Source: Silvanigrella paludirubra
Lineage (GTDB): Bacteria > Bdellovibrionota_B > Oligoflexia > Silvanigrellales > Silvanigrellaceae
Assembly (NCBI RefSeq): GCF_009208775.1
Contig: NZ_WFLM01000002.1
Location: 1-64,000, forward strand
Reading direction: 5' to 3'
DNA length: 64,000 bases
The notes under the pieces are model-generated. The model worked only from the letters and a program-made list of their open reading frames with translations. It was not told where the DNA came from and did no database searches. Positions within the stretch are counted from its first letter, which is position 1. The number at the start of each line of letters is the position of its first letter. Both the position numbers and the translations under genes were made by a program. This document shows positions 1 to 8,217 of this stretch, one piece after another.

Positions 1-435
1 TGAATTTCATCTCGTTCAAATGTAATGCCTTGAGCAAAAGCTACTGAGCGAGGAAGTTTTTGTATTGTTAAATCATTTTTCTTTTCTGAATTATGTTGTG
101 GTTGTCTGCCATCATTTAATAATTTTTGATAAGTAACACCATCAAATTCAGCAAGCTGCCCCCCATTTTCATCGGACATTCTAAAATTTAAAAGCTCGTT
201 TGTTTCCAATTCATTTTTATTATTTAATACACCAGCAAATACCCCTGCAAGTTGCCCACGCCCATTCCAAACATATTTTTGCATTGGAATTTCATTTGTA
301 TTTTGCCAGTTTGAAGATGTACTTAAATTTGTATTGGCAAAATTATTATTATTATTATTATTTTCCGTTAAATTGGTTGGAGTGAGTACTGCTAAAGTAG
401 GAGCGACGCCAAACTCTCTAAAACCTAAACTATCA
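1..435 (-). pseudogene. RHS core fragment, cut by the left window edge
   Basis: Minus-strand sequence that copies the part of the full RHS gene near 10825-11250, just before the RHS core (reading ...GGQLAEFDGVTYQ... and SVAFAQGITFERD). It keeps the segment that is deleted in the copies at 2693 and 5412, so it is closer to the parental gene. A run of TTATTA triplets at about 343-362 adds an Asn tract not present in the full gene. Homology breaks sharply at about 435, where the IS21-like repeat cluster begins. Because it continues leftwards out of the window, another displaced C-terminal cassette probably lies beyond position 1. No start codon or ribosome site is visible. Confidence 0.8.
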
Positions 436-853
436 TGTCATTTTTCATAGTGGATGTCCAAATTTCCAAAGAGGATATCATTGTTAAAAACTAAAATAAT
501 ATCAGTGTTTTTTGTATTTGATAATTTAGTAAAAATCCAATGCCTACATGAAAGTTTCTTCTAAAATATTTTGATTTTTTTAAAGAAAATTTTTAATTTA
601 AGGTATTGTTATTACAAATTTTAAACCGATTGAATTTGGAGTTATTTGCTTATAAATTTCCATAGAGTATGTCCTATATTTTTATTTCTTTTGAATGTAA
701 CATTCTATATTTAAATGGATATAATTTTATGACAGGGAGTATGGAAATTTTAGCATATTAGGACAGGATCTATGGAAAAAACTTTTGACATCCTCTTTGG
801 ATAACTTATTGATTTGATTCCTGCCTACATGACATCCTCTTTGGAAAATGACA
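436..853. mobile_element. IS21-like terminal-repeat cluster, internally deleted element
   Basis: A 418-base non-coding stretch bounded by TGTCATTTT (436-444) and its inverse AAAATGACA (845-853). Inside, variants of TTTCCAWAGAGGATGTC occur six times: facing right at 463 and 657, and inverted at 731, 762, 787 and 831. Several related repeats near both ends, all pointing inwards, are typical of IS21-family elements, whose transposase binds multiple terminal sites. No istA or istB reading frame remains, so this is a deletion derivative or MITE-like relic, possibly two nested ones. Flanking bases show no target duplication. Family assignment is inference from the repeat layout only. Confidence 0.5.
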
Positions 854-864
854 TACGCGCTTAC

Positions 865-1155
865 TTATCTATTTATTTTTTTATACCAAGTAGAACCTCT
901 TCTTTCCCTCCAAGCATGCCAACCTAAAGGTAGATTCGCTAATTCTTTAACAGTTTCATCTATTTCACAAATTTCTTTTAAACTTAATATTCTAGCATCA
1001 TCTTCATTCAAATCTGAATTATCTAAAAACTGCCACATCCCATCATCTTCATCGTGAGAAATAGTTAAAATTTCAGTTTTTCTTTCAAGTATATTTTTTG
1101 AAGTTATTACCATTACATTAGGTTCATCATTAAATGGCCAAAATTTATCTTTCAT
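865..1155 (-). CDS. Predicted immunity protein of HNH cassette 5
   Basis: A 96-residue acidic cytoplasmic protein with no signal peptide or membrane segment. It lies 25 bases after the HNH toxin cassette on the same strand, the usual place for a cognate immunity gene. Visible landmarks are an acidic HDEDDGMWQFL segment and a C-terminal LPLGWHAWR segment; I recall this pattern from small proteins that follow polymorphic-toxin nucleases, but cannot name the Pfam family with certainty. Inferred role: binding and blocking the HNH nuclease made by cassette 5. A weak GAAAG site precedes the ATG. Intact length argues that it is still under selection even though its toxin is displaced. Confidence 0.7.
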   Translation of the reverse strand: MKDKFWPFNDEPNVMVITSKNILERKTEILTISHDEDDGMWQFLDNSDLNEDDARILSLKEICEIDETVKELANLPLGWHAWRERRGSTWYKKINR

Positions 1156-1180
1156 TATTAATTTCTTTCATATAAATCTT

Positions 1181-2440
1181 TTATTTATTCCACTTTATTC
1201 TATTCTCTTGTCTTGATAATACTTGTGCATTTGAAAAACTATTCGTACCTCCTTTATCTTTAGGAGTTATGTGATCAATTTGCCATTCATTTCTATTAGG
1301 AGTAACCCCTTTCTCAGACTTTTGTGGTTTCACAAGATCAATGTATGACTTATCAGATTTTACAACGCCATTATTTTTTGCTTTATTAGCTTCAATAATT
1401 TTTTGTTTTTGAGACGAAGTAAAATTTTTACCTGGCCCGGCAGATTTAGAATCTTTCAAATTAGAATAATCTCCACCTCCCCCACTCCCCGAACTCGCAT
1501 TCATCAAAATATCTGAAATACACTTCAAACCAACGAGGGCCATGATACCGCCATCGAAAGCCATTTTACTTGATACTGGTGAGGTAGCAATAATAGATAT
1601 GCCGCCTGAGGGGACAGTGGCAGCTAATGCAGCAGTTTGAGAAGCTACACTAGCAGCGATTAAACCAGCACCAAATGCAATTGGAATGCCGCATCGTAAC
1701 ATATCAAATGAATTAAAAGACGCAGTAATACCAACCCTTGCACTTCCAGCAGAACTACCTCCATTTCCTCCAGAAGGACTTCTACCACCACCACCTGCTA
1801 TATCAGGTCGTGAATTATTGCTATGATCATTCTTCCCCCCATTACCTGGGCTTTTCGTCATGTCGTGACCGCTATTACCACTACTCACTTTACCATTACA
1901 AGCATCATTAATTTTACTTTTCGTATCATTCCAGCTTGCCATACCAGTAGGATCATTGTTTGTAATAGGATTATTATTTGCATATTGAAATAAGTTTGCT
2001 TCTAAAGGATTATCAACAATTCCTTCTAAATTTCTTCCCATATATAAATCAGGAGAAAGCCATACACCACGGGCTGAATCGAGTGTTCTTACTCCCATGT
2101 TACTTAAGCCTGTGGATGCTGAAAACTTTCCTTTTGCAAAAACTTCCGTACCACGCATGCCTTGAAGTTCATTTGAGTTTGAGCTTCCTAGAATTTCAAA
2201 TGATTTTCCTTCCCAGTTATCACGCATGTTACTTTGAGGATTAGTGTATAAAGAAACATCTTGACGATTTCCGACTTCTTTGTAACTTGCTAAAATTGAT
2301 TTTGATAATAATGGAATTCCGCGCGATAATCCAAAAGGTTCACTCGCATTTCGTTCTACTATTTTATGAGAATCAATGTCTATAACTTGTGAAACGGCGC
2401 CCACATGATCTTTTATCACAAGTTCTTTTCGCGATTGCAT
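1181..2440 (-). CDS. Displaced RHS C-terminal cassette 5 with HNH nuclease toxin
   Basis: 419 residues from the first ATG; the frame is open further upstream to a TAG at 2693-2695, with no better start, and no ribosome site precedes the ATG, so expression alone is doubtful. Residues 1-166 copy the RHS core and end in the DPTG border; about 167-305 are the hydrophobic type A linker with its two cysteines; about 320-419 form the toxin. The end carries EWQIDHITPKDKGGTNS and NAQVLSRQENR, a classic HNH/His-Me endonuclease pattern (DH, N, and late N/R), predicted to cut DNA after delivery. DNA is nearly identical to 9780-10990 up to the toxin. Immunity gene follows at 1155. Confidence 0.82.
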   Translation of the reverse strand: MQSRKELVIKDHVGAVSQVIDIDSHKIVERNASEPFGLSRGIPLLSKSILASYKEVGNRQDVSLYTNPQSNMRDNWEGKSFEILGSSNSNELQGMRGTEVFAKGKFSASTGLSNMGVRTLDSARGVWLSPDLYMGRNLEGIVDNPLEANLFQYANNNPITNNDPTGMASWNDTKSKINDACNGKVSSGNSGHDMTKSPGNGGKNDHSNNSRPDIAGGGGRSPSGGNGGSSAGSARVGITASFNSFDMLRCGIPIAFGAGLIAASVASQTAALAATVPSGGISIIATSPVSSKMAFDGGIMALVGLKCISDILMNASSGSGGGGDYSNLKDSKSAGPGKNFTSSQKQKIIEANKAKNNGVVKSDKSYIDLVKPQKSEKGVTPNRNEWQIDHITPKDKGGTNSFSNAQVLSRQENRIKWNK

Positions 2441-2692
2441 TTGAGCAGAAGATAATGAAACAGCATCTTTTGCATTTAATGTTGGATAACGGGTAATTAA
2501 ACGTAACGTTGCGAAAGATCCAAGGTCAATATTAAAATGAATTTCATCTCGTTCAAATGTAATGCCTTGAGCAAAAGCTACTGAGCGAGGAAGTTTTTGT
2601 ATTGTTAAATCATTTTTCTTTTCTGAATTATGTTGTGGTTGTCTGCCATCATTTAATAATTTTTGATAAGTAACACCATCAAATTCAGCAAG

Positions 2693-2795
2693 CTAACTAA
2701 GACTATTCCAAACATATTTTTTTATTGGAATTTCATTTGTATTTTGCTAGTTTGAAGCTATAATTAATTTTGTATTGGAAAAATTTATTTTATAA
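2693..2795 (-). pseudogene. RHS fragment upstream of cassette 5
   Basis: Short relic reading ...IPIKKYVWNSLG then TAG (2693-2695) and LAEFDG. Compared with the full gene, about 96 bases between two GGGCARCTTGC-like repeats are missing and CAG has become TAG. The same deletion and stop occur in the copy at 5412. Recognisable homology fades near 2795 into A+T-rich sequence. Confidence 0.75.
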
Positions 2796-2830
2796 CTTTA
2801 AATTGAAATTATAAATACTCAATTTCATAT

Positions 2831-3043
2831 TTAAATTTTTTTTAAAATAAATTGCATTATTTTAAGATCATTTGAATATTTTTCATAATAAGAGGAATTA
2901 AAAGATCTTATTTCTAATAAAGATCCTTGTAAATCTGGAACTTCATTATCTTCAGACCAATAAGATCTTGTCCAATCTTTGTTTAGCTTTGTTGTATGAA
3001 ACGGAAGAACATTATTTATCTTACATTTCTTGCATAAAAGCCT
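2831..3043 (-). pseudogene. Gene remnant between cassettes 4 and 5
   Basis: An open stretch of about 70 codons without any ATG, reading RLLCKKCKINNVLPFH and ending ...KIMQFILKKI. It begins just after an in-frame stop and lies 20 bases downstream of the immunity gene at 3063. I do not recognise the family. The position suggests the tail of another immunity gene or of a toxin domain whose front was lost when cassettes were joined. The CxxC pair near its start could be chance or a zinc-knuckle relic. It has no ribosome site and is not likely to be translated. Confidence 0.35.
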
Positions 3044-3062
3044 TATTTAAATATTAATATTT

Positions 3063-3890
3063 CTAAATTTTATCTTCAATTATTTCAATTAAAACATCTT
3101 CTATAGGCACTTTTATTGTAATAAAGTCTCCAACTTTAATATCTGTTACAATAGGCTCAAATGGTATTTTTATTTTATTGGAACCAAAAAGGGCAATTAG
3201 ATAAGTTTCATAATTATTTCCATTCATCGTTTCTTGAATTTCATGAACAGAGAAATTAAATATAGATCTTTTATTGTCAAAACTCATTTTATAATTAGAT
3301 TCATATGATTTAAAAGTATTTACTTCAAATTCAAGATTATTTAAAAATCTTATAGAAATATCAAACCAACCAAAATCTCTGTTATTAAAATTTTTACATA
3401 TTCCATAGGAACTCCCAAATTGATTTTCAAAATATAGATTATTAGATTTTTCTTCAAAATTTAAAATTTTTACTCTTAAATTTGGAAATTCTTCATCTAT
3501 TAATTTTTTATATCTATTAAAAACTCTAGCTTCATAGGAAGCTCCATCTAATAAATTATTATAAAAATAAATATTATCTTTCCATTCTTTAATAATCATA
3601 TCATGAGAGTTATCTTTATCGATAAATAATTCCCAATATTTTGATAATCTGTAATCTATTATTTCAAAAAAAGCTGAAAATTCAAGTTGAGGAAAATTAT
3701 CGGAATCATCATAACAAATATAAAATCTTAAAATATTATCCTTTAAAGATAACCCATAAATATTATATTCTTTATTAAGTTGAAATGGAAGTAATCTATT
3801 TTGATCTTGTCCATAGATTAAATTAATTTCTCTTTTTACTTTTATATCATTAATTTCAGATATTTTATTTATTATACACTTTACTCTCAT
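3063..3890 (-). CDS. Predicted immunity protein of cassette 4, double length
   Basis: 275 residues, cytoplasmic, no signal peptide. An AAGG site precedes the ATG, and the gene starts 15 bases after the cassette 4 stop. Residues 1 to about 110 include YNIYGLSLKDNILRFYI and FFEIIDYRLSKYW, a pattern I associate with small immunity-type proteins next to RHS/CDI toxins. Residues about 120-275 look like a second beta-rich module, so the protein may be two immunity domains joined, guarding against two toxins, or one larger family. No enzyme motif is seen. Base composition is extremely A+T-rich, more so than the neighbouring RHS DNA, which fits separate origin of toxin/immunity ends and the RHS core. 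Confidence 0.65.
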   Translation of the reverse strand: MRVKCIINKISEINDIKVKREINLIYGQDQNRLLPFQLNKEYNIYGLSLKDNILRFYICYDDSDNFPQLEFSAFFEIIDYRLSKYWELFIDKDNSHDMIIKEWKDNIYFYNNLLDGASYEARVFNRYKKLIDEEFPNLRVKILNFEEKSNNLYFENQFGSSYGICKNFNNRDFGWFDISIRFLNNLEFEVNTFKSYESNYKMSFDNKRSIFNFSVHEIQETMNGNNYETYLIALFGSNKIKIPFEPIVTDIKVGDFITIKVPIEDVLIEIIEDKI

Positions 3891-3905
3891 ATTTTAAAAC
3901 CTTAT

Positions 3906-5159
3906 TTAATTCTCCGAATGTGTTTTAAACTTAAAGTCCATTAAATTCCCAGTTTTTGGATCTTTAACAAAATGAAGTTCTGTTTTTTTACCTGCCTTTG
4001 ATTCAATATGGACAGCCATTTTTTGCATATCTTTATATCTTGGATCATTCATTTTTATCTTATCAAGATGTTTACCAACCTCATCACCTCTCTTAGCTGC
4101 TTCTAGAGTCATTTGATCTTGTAGTGATTTAGGCTCCCTACTTTGTTCTTCTTTTGGATTAGGAGCTCCACCCATTGCCGCATTAAATAACAGACCTGAC
4201 ATACATCCAAGGCCGCTAGAAGCCATTAAGAATCCGCTGCTAATTTGCGAAGTTGTTGCAGGTATTATCCCTAATGAAAGTCCAGCTGAAAAAGGAGCTC
4301 CACCCGTTGCTGCCGCAGTATTTCCTATTCCTAACGATAATGAAACTAAACCTGTTCCTGCTATAAATCCACATGCAGCCATCTCTGGTTTTGAAATAGC
4401 TGAATTTATTCTTGCTCCCATTTCAGAAAGGTTATTAGAAATTTCTGTTCCATAATTTTTTACTGTATTTGCAGCATTATTTAAAAAGTCTTTAAAGCCA
4501 TTCGAATTTTGTGATCCTTTATCATTTCCATTACTTGAGATCTGATCATTTTTCCCCCCATTACCTGGGCTTTTCGTCATGTCGTGACCGCTATTACCAC
4601 CACTCACTTTACCATTACAAGCATCATTAATTTTGCTTTTCGTATCATTCCAGCTAGCCATACCAGTAGGATCATTGTTTGTAATAGGATTATTATTTGC
4701 ATATTGAAATAAGTTTGCTTCTAAAGGATTATCAACAATTCCTTCTAAATTTCTTCCCATATATAAATCAGGAGAAAGCCATACACCACGGGCTGAATCG
4801 AGAGTTCTTACTCCCATGTTACTTAAACCAATAGATGCTGAGAATTTTCCTTTAGCAAAAACTTCTGTGCCACGCATACCTTGAAGTTCATTTGAGTTTG
4901 AGCTTCCAAGAATTTCAAATGATTTTCCTTCCCAGTTATCACGCATGTTACTTTGAGGATTAGTGTATAAAGAAACATCTTGGCGATTTCCAACTTCTTT
5001 GTAACTTGCTAAAATTGAGTTTGATAATAATGGAATTCCGCGTGCTAAGCCAAAAGGTTCACTCGCATTTCGTTCTACTATTTTATGAGAATCAATGTCT
5101 ATAACTTGTGAAACGGAGCCCACATGATCTTTTATCACAAGTTCTTTTCGCGATTGCAT
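3906..5159 (-). CDS. Displaced RHS C-terminal cassette 4, type B linker
   Basis: 417 residues from the first ATG; the frame is open back to a TAG at 5412-5414. Residues 1-166 repeat the RHS core to DPTG, about 190-330 are the type B pre-toxin linker (two glycine/alanine-rich hydrophobic helices, each with one cysteine), and about 345-417 are the toxin. The toxin begins SLQDQMTLEAAKRGDEVG and ends with KDPKTGNLMDFKFK; I recognise this as a recurring RHS/CDI C-terminal ending but cannot assign a biochemical activity. No ribosome site precedes the ATG, so the cassette looks silent unless joined to the full gene by recombination. The immunity gene at 3890 follows directly. Confidence 0.75.
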   Translation of the reverse strand: MQSRKELVIKDHVGSVSQVIDIDSHKIVERNASEPFGLARGIPLLSNSILASYKEVGNRQDVSLYTNPQSNMRDNWEGKSFEILGSSNSNELQGMRGTEVFAKGKFSASIGLSNMGVRTLDSARGVWLSPDLYMGRNLEGIVDNPLEANLFQYANNNPITNNDPTGMASWNDTKSKINDACNGKVSGGNSGHDMTKSPGNGGKNDQISSNGNDKGSQNSNGFKDFLNNAANTVKNYGTEISNNLSEMGARINSAISKPEMAACGFIAGTGLVSLSLGIGNTAAATGGAPFSAGLSLGIIPATTSQISSGFLMASSGLGCMSGLLFNAAMGGAPNPKEEQSREPKSLQDQMTLEAAKRGDEVGKHLDKIKMNDPRYKDMQKMAVHIESKAGKKTELHFVKDPKTGNLMDFKFKTHSEN

Positions 5160-5411
5160 TTGAGCAGAAGATAATGAAACAGCATCTTTTGCATTTAATG
5201 TTGGATAACGGGTAATTAAACGTAACGTTGCGAAAGATCCAAGGTCAATATTAAAATGAATTTCATCTCGTTCAAATGTAATGCCTTGAGCAAAAGCTAC
5301 TGAGCGAGGAAGTTTTTGTATTGTTAAATCATTTTTCCTTTCTGAATTATGTTGTGGTTGTCTGCCATCATTTAATAATTTTTGATAAGTAACACCATCA
5401 AATTCAGCAAG

Positions 5412-6066
5412 CTAACCAAGACTATTCCAAACATATTTTTGTATTGGAATTTCATTTTTATTTTGCCAGTTTGAAAATGTACTTAAATTTGTATTGGTAA
5501 AACTATTGTTATTATTTTCCGTTAAATTGTTTGGAGTAATTACCGCTAAAGTAGGAGCGACACCAAATTCTCTATAACCTAAACTATCACTAAAAAAAGT
5601 TTGAAATGCGGATGAAAAGCCATCACTAAAAGTAACACCTTGTAAAACACCGAATTGACCAGTGGTTGAATAGGAATAAGTATCAATTTAAGAATTCGAA
5701 TGTTTTGACACTCTATTTTTAATCATATTACCCGATCTAGTTACCTTATTTATTCTTCCCCCTATAGAATAATCGTAACGAATATGACCTATGAAGAAGT
5801 GTCATCACCAATACCTTTTGCAGAAATAAGACGATCTTGGGTGTCGTATTTAAATAAGGAATTTGAAGAAAGAGTCGGATCTTTTCCTTTATGTGCAATA
5901 AAATCTTTTGTTGAAATAGGGAATAAGTCATTATCATAATTCCATTTTGAATGAAATATCCCTGTGTTTTGAGCAGAATTTTTCATCACCTATTTCGATT
6001 GGTGCAAGCTGCTTGTTTACTGCCCAAAACTCTAAAGGAACTTCTTTTCGTTTATGTCAACAAGTA
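5412..6066 (-). pseudogene. Decayed RHS repeat fragment upstream of cassette 4
   Basis: Minus-strand relic of the RHS repeat region matching about 10995-11730 of the full gene: FWAVNKQLAPIEIG, WNYDNDLFPIST, and GVAPTLAVI can be traced. It contains frameshifts, several stops and the 96-base deletion with TAG at 5412-5414. At 6066 it is cut exactly by the IS6-family end, inside the segment encoding CWHKRKEVP. It is not coding. It shows that cassette 4 was once attached to a longer RHS gene and was not acquired as a bare toxin end. Confidence 0.8.
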
Positions 6067-6842
6067 GGTTCTGTCGCAGAAATAAATTAAGTAAAACTTA
6101 TTCATATAAATCAGATCAATCGTTGTCTTATAGACGCAATTATCCAACGAGGAATCTAAATTGCTCCCAAATAGATTTATTGTGAAGTGTTTTATGCTGA
6201 CCTTTTCAAAGCATGTGATGGAGTTCAATTCCGCACAAAGTAGCTCTTGTAGATTTAAGTGAATAAAACCACAACATGGCCTTACACATCTTTTTTATAA
6301 ATCGATGGTCTTGTTCTTTCATGTTGTTTAGATATTCATTTTGTCTTATTTTGATCTGAAGATTTTGTTTATAGTCTCGATTTATGTTATTTAACGAGGA
6401 TGTATTTGAAACACTTTTATCTATGTTGATTTTTTCTGGTTTACCAGAAGAGCGAATTGCCATTTGGAAAAAAAGTTTAGCAGAAGCCGCATCTCTTTGC
6501 TTTGAAAGGTAAAAGTCGATCCTTTGTCCAACCTTATCCATCGCCCTATACAGATAGTGCCAAACCCCTTTTACCTTGATGAAAGTTTCATCCATTCTCC
6601 AGCTCTTGCACAGCCTTCTTATAACTTGCAAACTTCTTTCCTAATTGAGGGGAATACTCCTCAATCCATCTCTGAATAGAAGAGTGATCTACTTCTAAAC
6701 CCCGTTCTTTCAATATTTCTTCCACCTGTCTGTAACTTAATGGGTAAGCAACACAACAACGTATTGTTATTGAAATGATTTCTGATTTAAAGTGTTTCCA
6801 TTTAAAATCCATTCTCATGTGGAATCTTTTTGCGGCAGAACC
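6067..6842 (-). mobile_element. IS6-family insertion sequence, decayed
   Basis: 776 bases bounded by GGTTCTGTCGCAGAAA (from 6067) and the inverse of GGTTCTGCCGCAAAAA (ending 6842), an imperfect inverted repeat of the IS6/IS26 type. It encloses one transposase gene broken by a frameshift and a stop. The size fits the family (about 0.8 kb). The flanking octamers AACAAGTA (6059-6066) and GAAAATGA (6843-6850) differ, so there is no 8-base target duplication, which is expected if IS6-type replicative transposition deleted DNA next to it. Confidence 0.85.
6140..6818 (-). pseudogene. IS6-family transposase, frameshift and internal stop
   Basis: N-terminal part FKWKHFKSEIISITIRCC, PLSYRQVEEILKERG and a helix-turn-helix segment, then the DDE core: SWRMDETFIKVKG (first Asp), KINIDKS (second Asp) and YLNNMKEQDHRFIK (Glu). 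The frame changes near 6600-6630, and a TGA after IELHHML (6206-6208) cuts off the normal tail, which is still readable as KGQHKTLHNKSIWEQF to 6140. Both lesions make activity unlikely unless frameshifting and readthrough occur. Confidence 0.85.
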
Positions 6843-6869
6843 GAAAATGACACTAAGGCAAAAAATAAA

Positions 6870-7313
6870 TTACTCTTGATGAAATGTGAAAAAATAACCG
6901 TCATCATCATCATATCCTGTAATTAATTTAAAAATATTATTTTTAAATTCAATTTCTAATTTCTTAGAAATTGAATTATTAATAGTTTCACATAAAAATT
7001 CAGCGTGTTTATCATATGAACAATCATCTGGAAAAAACGAAGATACTCTTATTAAATTCATCCAATATTCAATTTTATCATTTGGATTATGATCAGTAAC
7101 AAGTTGATTAAATAAATTTTCTCTGAAATTTTCTTTAATAAAAACCATGCCATTTTTTAATACAAATTCAGGGAAAAATAATTTACAAAATATTACTAAA
7201 AAATCTGGATGAATTTTATTTTGATCTATATGAGTATTTATATAATTAATATATGTAAATTCATTGTTGGTATTAGTCCAATTAATAAAATCATTAAATA
7301 TTATCTTGCTCAT
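6870..7313 (-). CDS. Predicted immunity protein of cassette 3
   Basis: 147-residue acidic protein, no signal peptide or membrane helix, ending GYDDDDGYFFTFHQE. AAGGA precedes the ATG and only 9 bases separate it from the stop of cassette 3, so the two were probably co-transcribed. I do not recognise the family. Its place, size and acidity make an immunity role for the cassette 3 toxin the best guess. Its 3' end is 27 bases from the IS6 element, which may have removed whatever lay downstream. Confidence 0.65.
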   Translation of the reverse strand: MSKIIFNDFINWTNTNNEFTYINYINTHIDQNKIHPDFLVIFCKLFFPEFVLKNGMVFIKENFRENLFNQLVTDHNPNDKIEYWMNLIRVSSFFPDDCSYDKHAEFLCETINNSISKKLEIEFKNNIFKLITGYDDDDGYFFTFHQE

Positions 7314-7322
7314 ATTTATTCC

Positions 7323-7697
7323 TTATTTAGGTATTTCAGATACTCTAGGTGGTCTAACTGTATCACCAATGTATTTTTTACCTGTAATTTTGTTCTCATT
7401 TACAACAGTTTCTTTAATATTTGGTCTATCAATGGCGCCATGAGGCCTACCAGTTCCTCTGTATTGTTTCCAAGATCCATCTCCAAAGTGAGTAGTATAT
7501 TGTCCTTCTCTTCCAGGTTTTTCAATTATAGAATGAGGTGCTCCTTTGGCTTCTGGTGCGGGTGCAGGTGGAGCATTTCGAGATTTCTTATTGGATGTAT
7601 TTGAAGAACTAGAGTCACCACCCGAACTCTCATTCATCAAAATATCCGAAATACATTTCAAACCAACGAGGGCCATGATACCGCCATCGAAAGCCAT
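7323..7697 (-). CDS. Displaced RHS C-terminal cassette 3, truncated linker A
   Basis: 124 residues from the first ATG; homology to the type A linker begins earlier, near 7756, so the cassette entered in the middle of the linker and lacks the RHS core and DPTG border. The ATG is an internal methionine of the linker with no ribosome site. The toxin region (about residues 45-124) contains HSIIEKPGREGQYTTHFGDG, QYRGTGRPHGAIDRPNIKE and ends VRPPRVSEIPK. A related pattern (RFDGT...VRTPELNELPKGY) ends cassette 2, so both may belong to one toxin fold with conserved His/Arg. I recall such endings among numbered polymorphic-toxin families but cannot give activity. The immunity gene follows at 7313. Confidence 0.65.
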   Translation of the reverse strand: MAFDGGIMALVGLKCISDILMNESSGGDSSSSNTSNKKSRNAPPAPAPEAKGAPHSIIEKPGREGQYTTHFGDGSWKQYRGTGRPHGAIDRPNIKETVVNENKITGKKYIGDTVRPPRVSEIPK

Positions 7698-7840
7698 TTT
7701 ACTTGATACTGATGAGGTAGCAATAATAGATATGCCGCCTGAGGGGACAGAAGCTGCTAATACATTCTTTTTAAATTATTTGTTTTAGTAATTATTATTA
7801 CAATAAAATTAATTTTTACAGTTCTGCCTTTTTTAAATAT

Positions 7841-8194
7841 TTAATCACATTCTTCATATATGATTTCAGATGCAATAATAATTCCATCACAACCTTTTAA
7901 AGCATTTATGCAATATACATTAAAATCTCCTTTAATTATAAATTCAATGAAATCTTTATTAATATTTTTTTCTAAAAATTTAATAATATCATTTGGAATG
8001 TCACTCTTTTTATATTCTAAAATTTTATCTTCAAGAATATTTTCATTTTCAAATGAAGATAATTTCCACCAAACTGCATTTTTAAAAGTAATAATATTTT
8101 TTATATTATTTTGTAATAATAACTTTAGAATCAAATCATTTTTATCATTTTTTTCTATTCCTAATAATTCAGCGTCATGAAAATTTTGTTGCAT
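7841..8194 (-). CDS. Predicted immunity protein of cassette 2
   Basis: 117-residue acidic cytoplasmic protein starting MQQNFHDAELLGIEKND; the FHDAEL opening followed by beta strands is common in small immunity-type proteins. It has a good AAGGGA site and starts 23 bases after the cassette 2 stop. The predicted partner is the cassette 2 toxin. No enzymatic motif is visible. Between its stop and the cassette 3 homology start (7756) lies about 85 bases of A+T-rich sequence. Confidence 0.65.
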   Translation of the reverse strand: MQQNFHDAELLGIEKNDKNDLILKLLLQNNIKNIITFKNAVWWKLSSFENENILEDKILEYKKSDIPNDIIKFLEKNINKDFIEFIIKGDFNVYCINALKGCDGIIIASEIIYEECD

Positions 8195-8217
8195 TTTTAA
8201 ATTCCCTTTTTATTAGA

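Noticed and set aside
343..362. TTATTA microsatellite as a functional element
   Set aside because: It is a short triplet expansion inside a dead RHS fragment; it only adds Asn codons.
436..853. CRISPR array, because of repeated TTTCCA...GTC units
   Set aside because: Repeats face inwards from both sides, vary in sequence and are spaced irregularly; no cas genes. Fits transposon ends better.
5746..5989. Small overlapping open frames within the RHS relic
   Set aside because: They translate pieces of the decayed RHS gene in shifted frames and have no ribosome sites; treated as part of the pseudogene.
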